Position numbers and translations under genes: made by a program. Source: Trematomus loennbergii (taxonomy: Eukaryota; Chordata; Actinopteri; Perciformes; Nototheniidae). Taken from it: 64,000 bases of DNA. The notes under the pieces are model-generated. The model did not search any database. It saw nothing but the letters and a program-made list of their open reading frames with translations, and was not told the origin of the DNA. Positions 1 through 9,730 of this stretch are shown here, one piece after another. Where the stretch lies: NCBI GenBank assembly GCA_012861695.1, contig JAAOOA010000060.1, positions 11,284,710 through 11,348,709 of the forward strand, written 5' to 3'. Position 1 is the stretch's first letter. Every line of letters starts with the position of its first letter.

Positions 1-166
1 TCAAAATACAAGATACGAAACATTTTCAACCATGCAACAACATTTAAATAGTCCTACAAATACTTTTATTTAATTTCCTTCTTATTTATGTCTAAACTCA
101 AGGGAGCCAGAGCAGAGGGCTTAAAGAGCCGCATGCGGCTCGAGAGCCGCGGGTTGCCGACCCCTG
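1..166. mobile_element. hAT-type transposon terminal fragment
   Basis: The segment ends with the inverse of CAGGGGTCGGCAACCCGCGG, a terminus common to fish and mammalian hAT elements. Just inside it lies a self-complementary core (GAGCCGCATGCGGCTC, 126-141). The flanking bases ccttaggg (167-174) also stand in the duplicate copy at 9731 without the transposon. The element therefore abuts the duplication boundary and ccttaggg may be its target site. Only the right end is in the window. Confidence 0.6.
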
Positions 167-231
167 CCTTAGGGGTATAACATGTCATTCATGTTCTTCT
201 TTCTTTCTCACTTTTGTTCTCTTTCTTTTAG

Positions 232-2457
232 GGTTGGTGTAATTTCTACAGTAGAGGCATTGTCCACTCTGACTTTCATTCAAAGTGTGGAGGGACGCTA
301 TGTGACTGTGCGTTCACCGGGTGATGGAAAGTACCTGAGCCTCTGTGAGGTGGAAGTCTACGGGTACCGTGCCCCAACTGGTGAGGGTTTGGGATCTTAC
401 ATAAATAATGTGTGATTTCCATCTCATCAAGGAACTGTCATAAAAGCCAAGTGGCTAAAAAGTTAACTCAATGCAGAAGTGCCTTCAACCTGCATTCTTT
501 CTAAAAGTCTGATTGTGTAGAAGTCTATGAAGAATTGTCTTGCAACTCACTTGATTTATTACCGCTGGAAAGAGTGTACCCATTAGTTTATGATCTCAAT
601 TATTTGTTTCAAGTCTGTTGACTTGTGAAGCCCTCTAAGACAAATAGGATTTGTGATTTTGGGCTATATAAATGAACTTGAATTGAATTGAATTATTCAA
701 TCCGGCATGATGTTCAAATTGTAAAATATGGTCCCATTAATAGGAAAAAGAGAAAGGATGTACCAGCCTTTCATGTCACTTATTATTACTAAAACAGGTT
801 TTATTATATTTAAAGTTTTTTGCCAAAACTGAATGACACATTTAGTTAAACTTAGTGCAGTTGTAGTTATATATAACGTTAACTATAGACTCACTATATT
901 ATAGACTATAATATTACTTTAATTCCTCTTTTCCAATAACAAATAATATATGGTAGTTATTTGTTTATATATGGTTGGGTTATCCCTTTTATGTCCTTCA
1001 TCCTGACAGCAAATTAAATCACATCTTTTGAGAGTCATGGTGAAACAGTATAATAAAAAACAATCTGCATCAGGAGTCATACATGTTATTGATTTAACCT
1101 AAATCTTTGTTTTGTTTTTTTGTTGCAGAATGTAACCTAGCCATTCAAGGAAAAGCCGCACAGTCATCAATGTATAGGTTTTACAATGCATATTATGCCA
1201 TTGATGGGAATCGGGCCTCCATCTGGGCTGACGGTTCCTGTAGTTGCACAGCCTGGGAATTTAACCCCTGGTGGAGGCTGGCTCTGCCCAAAACACACAA
1301 AGTGTTTTCTGTTAAGATAACAAACCCATATGAAGACTACGAACGAATCAATGGAGCCGAGATCCGCATTGGAGATTCTCTTGAAAACAATGGTGCTGAC
1401 AATCCATGGTAACTTAAAGTGGACCTATCATGCTATATTTGAATAATATAGTGTAGGACCATACCTATATAAGGCATATTTATACTTTTTTCTTTTCAAA
1501 ATACCAAACAGATCATGCATTTTGTACTACAGCGTCTCCAGCGCTTTCGAACGGCAATGGCCGTGGCTGTCTCCTCCTGATTGGTGGAGTTGGCCCAATA
1601 GCCGTAGCGCCACCGTCCTGACGTCAGGACAGTGTTCAAATCTGGATCAGTTTTTATCAGATCCGTTGCAGCCCCTTTTTTAGAGATTTGGGTATGGAGG
1701 AAAATAGAGAGGGTTGTGTTTTCTGACACTTGGTGAGTTCCCTGGAACACCGGGGACACATATTCATGTATAAAAGACGTACAAAAGTGCATTTTGCATG
1801 ATAGGTCCCCTTTAAAGCCTGTCCTATTACAATACTAATATTAAAAAGTCACTAAATTGGTATTTAGTTGGAACACGTTTGAGGAACAATTATCAGTTTT
1901 TCTCTCTCAAGTTTACCTGGTGACATTTTGGATTAAAAATCCTTACATTGCCAAGAAATAGGTTTGGAGCGGGAATACCCTTCATTTATGAATGATTCCT
2001 GCAATGTGTTCTGATCTGATCACAGAAATGGACAAATACCAAGGTCGCCAAATTAAAGGCCTGATCGAGGGTCGTCAATTGTGATTCTGTGACGTGATTT
2101 GAAAATCTTTATTTAAACATTACTGAAATATAAATATTGTTCATTATCAAGCCCTAATTAAAAGATCTGCAACCAACATTCTAACCAAGTAAAGCGTAGA
2201 AACCTAATGACGCTTTGAGTGCATGTTGAACTTCAAATGAAAAGCCTATTACTTCAACAAACCCTTCCTGAGGTTAATGTAGTGATTTCTGCTTCTTCTA
2301 CCAGTTTGCTGCAATCACCAGCATCCCGGCAGGTGAAACTGCTGAGTTCAAGGTTCCCTACGGGATGGACGGCCGCTATGTTTACATAGGTATCCCTGGA
2401 AGATGGGAGTACCTGATCCTCTGTGAGGTGGAGGTGTTTGGCTCTGTACTGGATTAG
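232..2457 (+). CDS. F-type lectin (fucolectin) gene 1, 5' end outside window
   Basis: Three exons are visible: 232-380, 1129-1408 and 2305-2457 (stop TAG). The first encodes the C-terminal half of one F-type domain (VEGRYVTVRSPGDGKYLSL then CEVEVYGY). The next two encode a full second domain, with NLAIQGKAAQSS, AIDGNR, NPWWRLAL, INGAEIRIGDSL, GRYVYIGIPG and CEVEVFG. The array thus resembles the two-domain secreted lectins of fish (FBP32 type), which bind fucosylated glycans. Exons 1 and 2 join in phase (G|AA). The 1129-1408/2305 junction is one base out of phase: the acceptor reads ccag|TTT where the duplicate reads acag|GTTT. The canonical fucose-binding His and Arg-x-Asp of the family are replaced here (SCSCT; NPYEDYER), so classical fucose binding by this domain is doubtful. 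A poly(A) signal follows. Gene or young pseudogene is undecided. Confidence 0.8.
1414..1815. mobile_element. Non-autonomous TTAA-target MITE (family A)
   Basis: The element is bounded by TTAA on both sides. Its inverted ends read AGTGGACCTATCATGC on the left and the inverse of AGGGGACCTATCATGC on the right. It sits just behind the donor site of lectin exon 1129-1408 and is absent from the matching position of the duplicate gene (near 10783). TTAA duplication is made by piggyBac and Kolobok transposases. Confidence 0.8.
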
Positions 2458-2510
2458 CATTCACTGTAATGGATTTGCAAAGATGCTGTAATGTGTACAC
2501 AAAGCATCCA

Positions 2511-2516
2511 AATAAA
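2511..2516 (+). promoter_or_regulatory. Poly(A) signal of F-type lectin gene 1
   Basis: AATAAA lies 54 bases after the TAG stop at 2455-2457. The duplicate gene has the same hexamer at 11480-11485. Confidence 0.6.
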
Positions 2517-3319
2517 ATGTGCATCTTAAATTTCATTGTTTGCATAATGTCAAGATTTACTGGTGGAGATTGCAACAAAAGTCTACCTTGACTTTTGCTT
2601 TTACACAGGACTTGTACACCTTCTGCTAATGTGCTTGTCTTATGTCATAAGAAAATAACTGATATTTTGTTTTCTATCAATCATTTAAGAACAGTGAAAG
2701 CAATGGTTCTGAAGGCAGGTTTTGAACATTTTTAAATACAGACAAAATAGACAAATATTATAAAAGACATCTGAAAGCTTTCTTACCCAAAGTTAGATCA
2801 GAAGATCAATCCCCATCATGTCTGTAAGAGTGGTATCTTGATAACTGAAGGGCCACAGACAATATTCAAGTTCAAACAACTAATGTATGTCTGGAGGCCC
2901 AAACAAAGACCAGTTTCCTCTGTATGCCTGAGCCGTTTATGTGTTTTTCTGTAGAAAGCATTAATAACAAGACTTCCTTTGGCAAAAATACAATAAGAAA
3001 GAAAGATAACCTTGTTAAGGGCGTACAGTTGTATTTCACAACAAATGTGGGTATTTTTTGTTGTTCTTGACAGGGCACAGTTAGAGGCAGTCTACTTGTT
3101 TTGCCATAAAAAACACAGCTCTTTCTGTCATTTTATAACTGAATTTAGAATGAAAGTGTGCCGGCTGAAAGCTGAATGATATGCAGTAGAAATTGTATTT
3201 CAAAGCTTCCAAATATAGGAAGAGAATTTTCCAAAGACTCTTAAAACACTGCTGGCCTCTAAAGAAACATTTCAACAACTTTTGAAAACTACAACTACAG
3301 AAAAATGTGGATTAATGAA

Positions 3320-3628
3320 GTTTAATATAATCAATACTTAAATCAGACTTTAGTTCCACCTGGAGTAAATTCACAAGCTACCCTGCAGTATACAAAGTCA
3401 TTCAAACTAGCTGCACCTTCACCAGCTTTGAGAACACTTAAATGATCAATCATTATAAAACATATCATATATATTATTCTGAAATGGACCAATCTGCACA
3501 ATGACTACTTTTACTTTTGGTACTTTAATTATATTTTGAAGCTAATACTTTTTCTACTTGATAAATATTTTGAATGCAGGACTTTTACTGTAACAGAGTT
3601 TTCCTACACTCTGGTGATTCTACTTTTA
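3320..3628. repeat. Interspersed repeat shared with 49435-49915
   Basis: The stretch shares long similar runs with 49560-49915, such as gctaccctgcagtatacaaa and aatgactact plus a 3' stretch ending in tacactctgg. It resembles the stress-type (tacttttact) MITEs common in fish. Its left edge is unclear. No coding potential is seen. Confidence 0.55.
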
Positions 3629-3629
3629 C

Positions 3630-5415
3630 TTAAAGTGGACCTATCATGCTATATTTGAATAATATATTGTAGGGCCATACCTATATAAGGTATATGTGTA
3701 CGTTTCTTTTTTCAAAATACCAAACAGATCATGCATTTTAGCCATGCTCATTTCGCTCTATTTGCTCTTTCCAGCCCTGTTTTTGCAGGGAGCTGATTCT
3801 GTGACGTAGCTTTAATGCAAATGAGCTGCAGCTGACCACGCCCCCCTGCAGGAGAGGGGAGCGTGCTATGAGATCAGCTGCTGGGCTGTCAGAAGAGGGG
3901 GAGAAAAAGAGATCTCCGTCCTCCGTGTTTTATTCTTATATGATTATATAGAGTCATTATTCATTTGTTTTAAAGCTCAATAAATAACAAAGAAGACCTT
4001 TGACCGGCACTTTTCTAATTTTGTCCGGAAGATTTAAACTTTGGCTGGTGCCCCACAGGAACGAAAACGGGTTGTATCCGCAAAAAAAAACTGCACACTG
4101 AATTCAGATTATTTATCTTTATCTCGATATGGACATAAACGCGAGTGAGATCTAATCTGACAGGACGGAGACACACAGCTCCTCCCGCTGGGATGCAGCG
4201 GGAGCAAGTCACACACTTCAAGTCAGATCATCACCCTTAGCTATTTTAATTAGCCTACCTCTCAAACTACCTAAACTACTTATAAATATGTTCATTTTTT
4301 ACTGTCGGCCGGGTCACTCATTACTGGATCAGCTGCTGCATGAGACAGACACTGACGCTGTCAGAAGAGAGTAAAAAGAGAGGACAGGCTCCGTGTATTT
4401 TATTATTATATATAGTCGTTATTCATTTGTTTTAAAGCTCAATAAATAACAAAGAAGACCTTTGACCGGCACTTTTATAATTTTGGCTGGAAGATTTAAA
4501 CTTTTACACACGTTGACCGGCGAAAAACTCTGCCCGGTTCCCTCGGCCCCCACCACGGTGAATAAACAGAAGCGCAACCTTGACAACCATGCTTCTTCGC
4601 TGCTTTTTGTGGAGGAAGTTACAGCGCCACGTACAGGCTCGGCATATGTACTGCAGCTTTTTCCAGCGGTTGGAGCTAAACGGAGCTGTCTCGTGTGAAC
4701 AGACACTATCCGGCGTATATTGCGTGTGGACGGAAGCTTTTTGGCGATTGCGTTTGCGTTAATCCTATGCGTCTTGCCGTATGCGTTCCCATGGGGCACC
4801 AGCCTTTAACGGACATGTTGACCGGCGAAAAAAATCTAACTGAAACTCTGCTGCACGGTCCCCTCGTTCCTTGGAAGAGGCGGAGAGGTGGGTGTTTGTC
4901 ATCTGCTGGTGGACTACCGGAGAGAATTACAGTGCTTGCCTCGACGGGGAGGGATTGCATTGAATTAAAGCAGCGGGAGCAAACGCTTGCCTCGGGGAGG
5001 GAGAAAAAAAGACACAGCGGAGAATAAACAACCAGGGCAACCATGGCAACCATGCGCGGGAAGTCTTCTTCGCTGCTTTTGTGGCAGACTACAGCGCCAC
5101 TTACAGGCCTGGTATAGGTACTACAGCGTCTCCAGCGCTTTACGAGCGGCAATGGCCGGCCGTGGCCCAACCCCACATTCCCCTGATAGGTGGAGAGTTG
5201 GCCATATAGGCGGAGCTCCTCGTTCCTGACGTCAGAGACATTTCAAATCTGTATCAGTCTGTATCAGATCCGTTGCAGCCCCGTTTTTAGAGATTTGGGT
5301 ATGGAGGAAAGGGTTGTGTTTTCTGACACTTGGTGAGTTCCCTGGAACACCGGGGACACATATTCATGTATAAAAGACGTACAAAAGTGCATTTTGCATG
5401 ATAGGTCCCCTTTAA
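3630..5415. mobile_element. Large TTAA-target element (family A) with internal duplication
   Basis: TTAA at 3630 and 5412 flanks ends matching the 1414-1815 copy: left AGTGGACCTATCATGC, right inverse of AGGGGACCTATCATGC. The 1.8-kb interior has direct repeats around caataaataacaaagaagacc (near 3978 and 4440) and related gaccggcgaaaaa motifs near 4515 and 4820. No intact ORF with a recognisable domain was found; the open frames are short and overlap on both strands. Confidence 0.7.
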
Positions 5416-5648
5416 GTAGAAGATCCGAGTACTTTTCCCACCTCTGCACACGGCATCATATAAACATATGTTTCTCTTGCATTTGTAGCTATGAGACAAT
5501 ATATAATTTATAATATATATATGTCAATGTGATAAACTAAATCCTAGTTAAATGAAACTGTTGGATCAGTGCCGTTATCACTCTGTGATTAAAGCAAATG
5601 TGACTATTAATTTATAAATGAGTTCTTAAAACATGTTCTCATTGTTAC

Positions 5649-5760
5649 TTAAAGTTCCCATGACATGCTTTTCCGGTTATTACCCGTCCACTTGTGTGTT
5701 ATGTAGCTTTTTATGCATGTAAACCAGGGGTGTCAAACTCAAAGCCCGGGGGCCAAATCT
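5649..5760. mobile_element. Fragments: TTAA element (family B) end and hAT end
   Basis: Bases 5649-5724 match the left end of the element at 23255 (TTAA, then a CATGACATGCTTTTCCGGTT-like start and acccgtcc). Bases 5725-5760 begin caggggtgtcaaactcaaag, a typical terminus of a fish hAT MITE. Both are truncated. Confidence 0.55.
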
Positions 5761-5769
5761 CATCCAAAA

Positions 5770-6180
5770 CTGCAGCTCTGCGGATAACCAGAACTAAGAA
5801 GAGAGAACACATTAGTCCAGTTTTAGCTGCTCTTTACTGGCTTCCTGTTTATTAGTATTGATTTGAAGGTCCCCCTCCTGACATATAAGGCCCTTAATGG
5901 GCAAGGACCTAGCTATATTGCTAACTCCCTTGTCAGCCACAAGCCGTCAAGAACACTGCGTTCCTCTGTTGCTGGTTTATTAGAGGTTCCCAGAAACAGC
6001 CGCAAAAAGACGTTTGGTGATGCAGCTTTCGTTAATTATGCCCCAAAGCTATGGAACAAAATACCTAGAGACATCAGGGATGCCTGCTCAGTGGAATTCT
6101 TTGAAAAAAATACTCAAACATATTTGTACAATTTAGCCTTTTAGGAAGCAAACTCCTGCTCTCTGCTGCACTTTCTCAAT
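5770..6180 (+). mobile_element. CR1/L2-type LINE, 3' end fragment
   Basis: The stretch encodes the C-terminal tail of a LINE ORF2: an early part like KKREHISPVLAALYWLP, then LLTYKALNGQGPSYIA, PSRTLRSSVAGLLEVPR and FGDAAFVNYAPKLWNKIPR. The pattern 'LLTYKALN...SRSLRSS...APKLWN.LP' is shared by CR1/L2/Rex1-like elements and by the larger LINE at 56105-57770. The 5' portion has a stop and a frame change. It is a dead fragment. Confidence 0.75.
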
Positions 6181-6233
6181 GCACTCTGATGCATTTTGAC
6201 CTGTCACCTGATTGTGTGTTGCACTATCCTCCT

Positions 6234-6330
6234 TTTAAAGGGGACCTATCATGCAAAATGCACTTTTTGATGTCTTTTAGACATAAATATGTGTCCCCGG
6301 TGTTTCAGGGATGTTTTGTATCTTACAGAC
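6234..6330. mobile_element. TTAA element (family A) terminal fragment
   Basis: The run aaaggggacctatcatgcaa and the following gtgtccccggtgttt match, inverted, the right terminus at 1745-1815 and 5335-5415. Confidence 0.65.
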
Positions 6331-6886
6331 AGGTTACGAATAATCATGTATTCTCAGAGAAGGAATATCCAATCAAGTCAAGGATTTAACCAAGCTCTTC
6401 CCCATTGTTAATTATTTAAAATAGTATTATTCGTTCTTCTTCGTGAAAGGTCTTCATCATAAAGTATACATTCAAATTGCAGCTTTAATTTTATTAACAG
6501 TTGTATTAAATATGTTCAACTTTAAGCTTTACTTCCCATTGGTCAAAGACATAAGGGGCGGGATCATGGTCTTAATGTTGAAATCGAACTATTTCAATAC
6601 ACTTAGATCTGATTTTCATTTCATGATGGCTTTCACACAAAAAAAGAAAATGTGTTTTATGTTAAATATATTCTACTAATGACTATCCTAGGTCTCATCC
6701 AGAATGATGAAACTCAGTGTTTTCCTTCTCATGCTCCTCATGGAGACGTGCTCTGCCTCCACTTATCGTGAGTATGAATCGTTTATATAAGACGTTTTCC
6801 CTATAAAACATAACAGGGAAGTGAACGTAAGGCTGTCCATTAGCAAGAAAAGCAGGTTTATACAAATTAAGTTTAATTGTCTAGAT

Positions 6887-7186
6887 CAGTGGTTCCCAAC
6901 ATTTTTTGTCTCGTTCACCCCTTGAGCTGGTCTCCATTCTATAAGAGCCCCCTCACTCATCTGTGATGATGCACATAAATTTTTTCTTAACAAACCCTTT
7001 TCTAATCGTATTTAACCAAACTGCTCCCTAGTTGATAAGTCACCCTTAATACAAATGCATTTAATCTTGACCTTTACACTTATTCTAGCAGTTTCAACCT
7101 CTTTTGTTAAGACTAGAGCTTTTATTGAGACACTCGACCTTGCTTATCTTTCGTAAACTTTGACAACCCCTGGTTGGGAACCACTG
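6887..7186. mobile_element. hAT MITE with perfect 8-bp target duplication
   Basis: The inverted ends are CAGTGGTTCCCAAC and its inverse GTTGGGAACCACTG. Flanking copies of gtctagat at 6879-6886 and 7187-7194 are identical, as made by hAT transposases. The element lies in the first intron of lectin gene 2. Confidence 0.9.
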
Positions 7187-7819
7187 GTCTAGATTATAGC
7201 TTTAGCTAAAAAAAAAAGAGTTATGTAATGCATAAAATATTGTAATCTCACTGCTCACATTAGATATATACTGTATGTTTTGCTGCTCCAATAACTAGTT
7301 ATTGTTATTGTGGTAATAATGTTACCCCACGGACCCGTCGAAGGGTCCGAAAATGCTACATCTGCTAGCACCAGTGTGATCTCTGAAGTGTCATTTATGA
7401 AACTATTAATGTTCCACACCTAGCTGACGGGAAGAAACTCAGCTAACTGACTATACAAAAAAAAATAAAAAATAAATAATAATAATTCCCACAAGAAGCC
7501 TTTCAATGAGCCCTTAGCAAATACGGACTAATGCTATTTCTGCTCATAACTCACAAAAATGATCATTTATAATTCATACTTTCTGCACAAACAACACATT
7601 ATCTGAAAGCTGAGATTCCACAGATTCCATTGGCATAGGTCTCATCACTGCAGGCATAATTCACTGAGCTAGCAGCCAGAACATAGCAAATAAACAACAT
7701 CAGTTTTCAAATCCATGACAATAATTAGCAAGTAAAATTTTACAATAATTTTTTTTTTTTTTTTTATGGAATGAATAACTATAGTGATAATTCAATGTTA
7801 TAAAATGATTTTTACAGTC

Positions 7820-8290
7820 TGGTACCTGAAAAAGGTCAAATGGCACTGATGGAATCAGATGTGCCCAAATGTGCCGAAAGCTTAGTCCGCCTGGACTTTT
7901 TTTCCCTAAATCTCTCTAAAAAGGTCAATTTTCACTTGTTTTGCCTCAATCTTGATACAGGGTACTTATTATATGTTATACTTTGGATTCCTAAAGCTTT
8001 TAGGCTACTAACCCATCATTCAAGGGTGGTTTTCACTATAAGTAATGGTTTTTTGTTAGGCGGAGGTAAGAATTTACACTTTTTTACTATGTTCCATCTG
8101 AATTCACTCTGACACAGAAACATCTATATTGATTCTGACACATCTACATCCATCTCACAGATGTAACCTTGCTTTGAGAAAAAAGATTATTAATTTAACC
8201 CTTTTAGAAGTGAAGTTATAGTCATTTGTTCTGGGCATGTCATTTTTTAGCCTGAAACCTGAAAAACAGGCTTGGGGTCTAACAGGTTAA
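7820..8290. repeat. Interspersed repeat, copy 1 (inverted copy at 17885-18262)
   Basis: Runs such as cttgatacagggtacttatt, ggattcctaaagcttttagg and cctgaaaaacaggcttgg recur inverted at 17885-18262. The one open frame (7840-8112) shows no domain. The family is not recognised. Confidence 0.65.
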
Positions 8291-9101
8291 ATGTAACTGT
8301 GAACACATCGCCATGTAAGAAATCCCAGCAAAGCGACACAAACAAACACATTCAATCTCCAATTCATCAGCACGTCAGCGTTTGGAAATAAAACTGCATA
8401 ACATTAAAACACTGATAAACATCTTTATCAAGTTGGCAACACGTGCATGCTGAGGCAACCTGCTGCAAATTCAGAAAGCGTAACCCAACTCACAATGGAA
8501 TAGTTTTTAATGATCACCGTTCACAGATCTAATATCAAGTCATCATTTACTTTCTGAGAAACGTGCAGCATTTCTCTGTTTGTAATTTGTGTTTTTTCTA
8601 TTTTCTTTAGTTGTTGTGCGTTGAATATTCAGGACCAGTTATCTGTTGGAACACTAATGTAGCTTAAACCATTTTCCAATGTGTGTATTATAATTATATA
8701 TTCAACTGTCTCTTTACTAGAAAACGTGGCGTTGCGGAAAAGCGACCCAGTCAAAAGTTTAAATTACGTATTTGGATCTGCCAGCAATGCTATTGATGGA
8801 AACCGTGAAATAGTTCCTTTCTGGATCGTGCAGCCACACTGATCAGAAAGCGACCCCTGGTGGAGAGTGGACCTGCTGGAGCCCTACATCGTCACCTCCG
8901 TCATCATCTCCAACAGAGGAGACAGCTGTTCAGAAAGGCTTGTGGGGCACAGGTCCACATCGGCAACTCTTTAGTCAACAATGGTGCATCAAACCCAGTG
9001 TAAGACATTTCCTGCACACATTTATTCATTTGTTTTGTGTAACTGTCTGAGCATTTTGTTTATCTTCTCCTCTCCCCTGTTAATTGCTCACCACCAGTAG
9101 A

Positions 9102-9522
9102 CAGAGGTGTATTAAGATGCTTTACTTGAGTAAAAGTACAGATACCCTAGTTTCAAAATATTTCATTCAAAATGTTTCTTAAGTAAAAGTACAAAAGTAT
9201 TATCAGCAAAATGTACTTAATGATTAAATGTACATATGTATGTGACATTTCTAGATATATTCATGCATTAAGAAGCATTTTACAAGTTTAATTGTATTTA
9301 TATGATTTGACTGTTTTGTGACTTAAAGAGTTCGTCCCCTAGTTTAATTGTTAGAGATACATTTAGTTAAAAGTAGCTAAAGCTCTTTAATGAATGTACT
9401 GGAATAAAATTACATTATTTCCGTATTTAAATGTAGAGGAATAGGAGTAGAAAGTAGAATGAAATGGAAATACTCAAGTTAAGTACAAGTACCTCAAAAC
9501 TGTAAATGTACTACCACCTCTG
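9102..9522. mobile_element. hAT MITE with perfect 8-bp target duplication
   Basis: The ends read CAGAGGTG and CACCTCTG. Identical ccagtaga repeats stand at 9094-9101 and 9523-9530. The interior is the 'acttgagtaaaagtacagat' repeat common in fish. The element sits in an intron of lectin gene 2. Confidence 0.85.
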
Positions 9523-9730
9523 CCAGTAGATTCTCATAGAAACTGTTCCTAAATGTTTCAACCATGTCATTTTACTTATTTGCTTATCAGAAATATAGGC
9601 AATGCTGAAGTGCGTTAAACTTGCATCGTCTTTCATATCTCGCAGTGGGTGCCCCCTGATTGCAAAAAGGAGTCAGATTGTATAGAAGTCTATGTGAAAT
9701 TACCAGTTACCTTTTATCTAACTGTTGAAG

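Larger units (their letters stand above)
166..3283 (+). repeat. Segmental duplication, copy 1 (F-type lectin block)
   Basis: This block is closely similar to 9731-12640 from the shared ccttaggggtataacatg down to the shared tail ending in caacaacttttg. It includes three lectin exons, their introns and the 3' flank. The main differences are a 0.4-kb MITE present only here (1414-1815), an 11-bp minisatellite present only in the other copy, and scattered 1-2 bp indels. Similarity was judged by eye. Confidence 0.85.
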
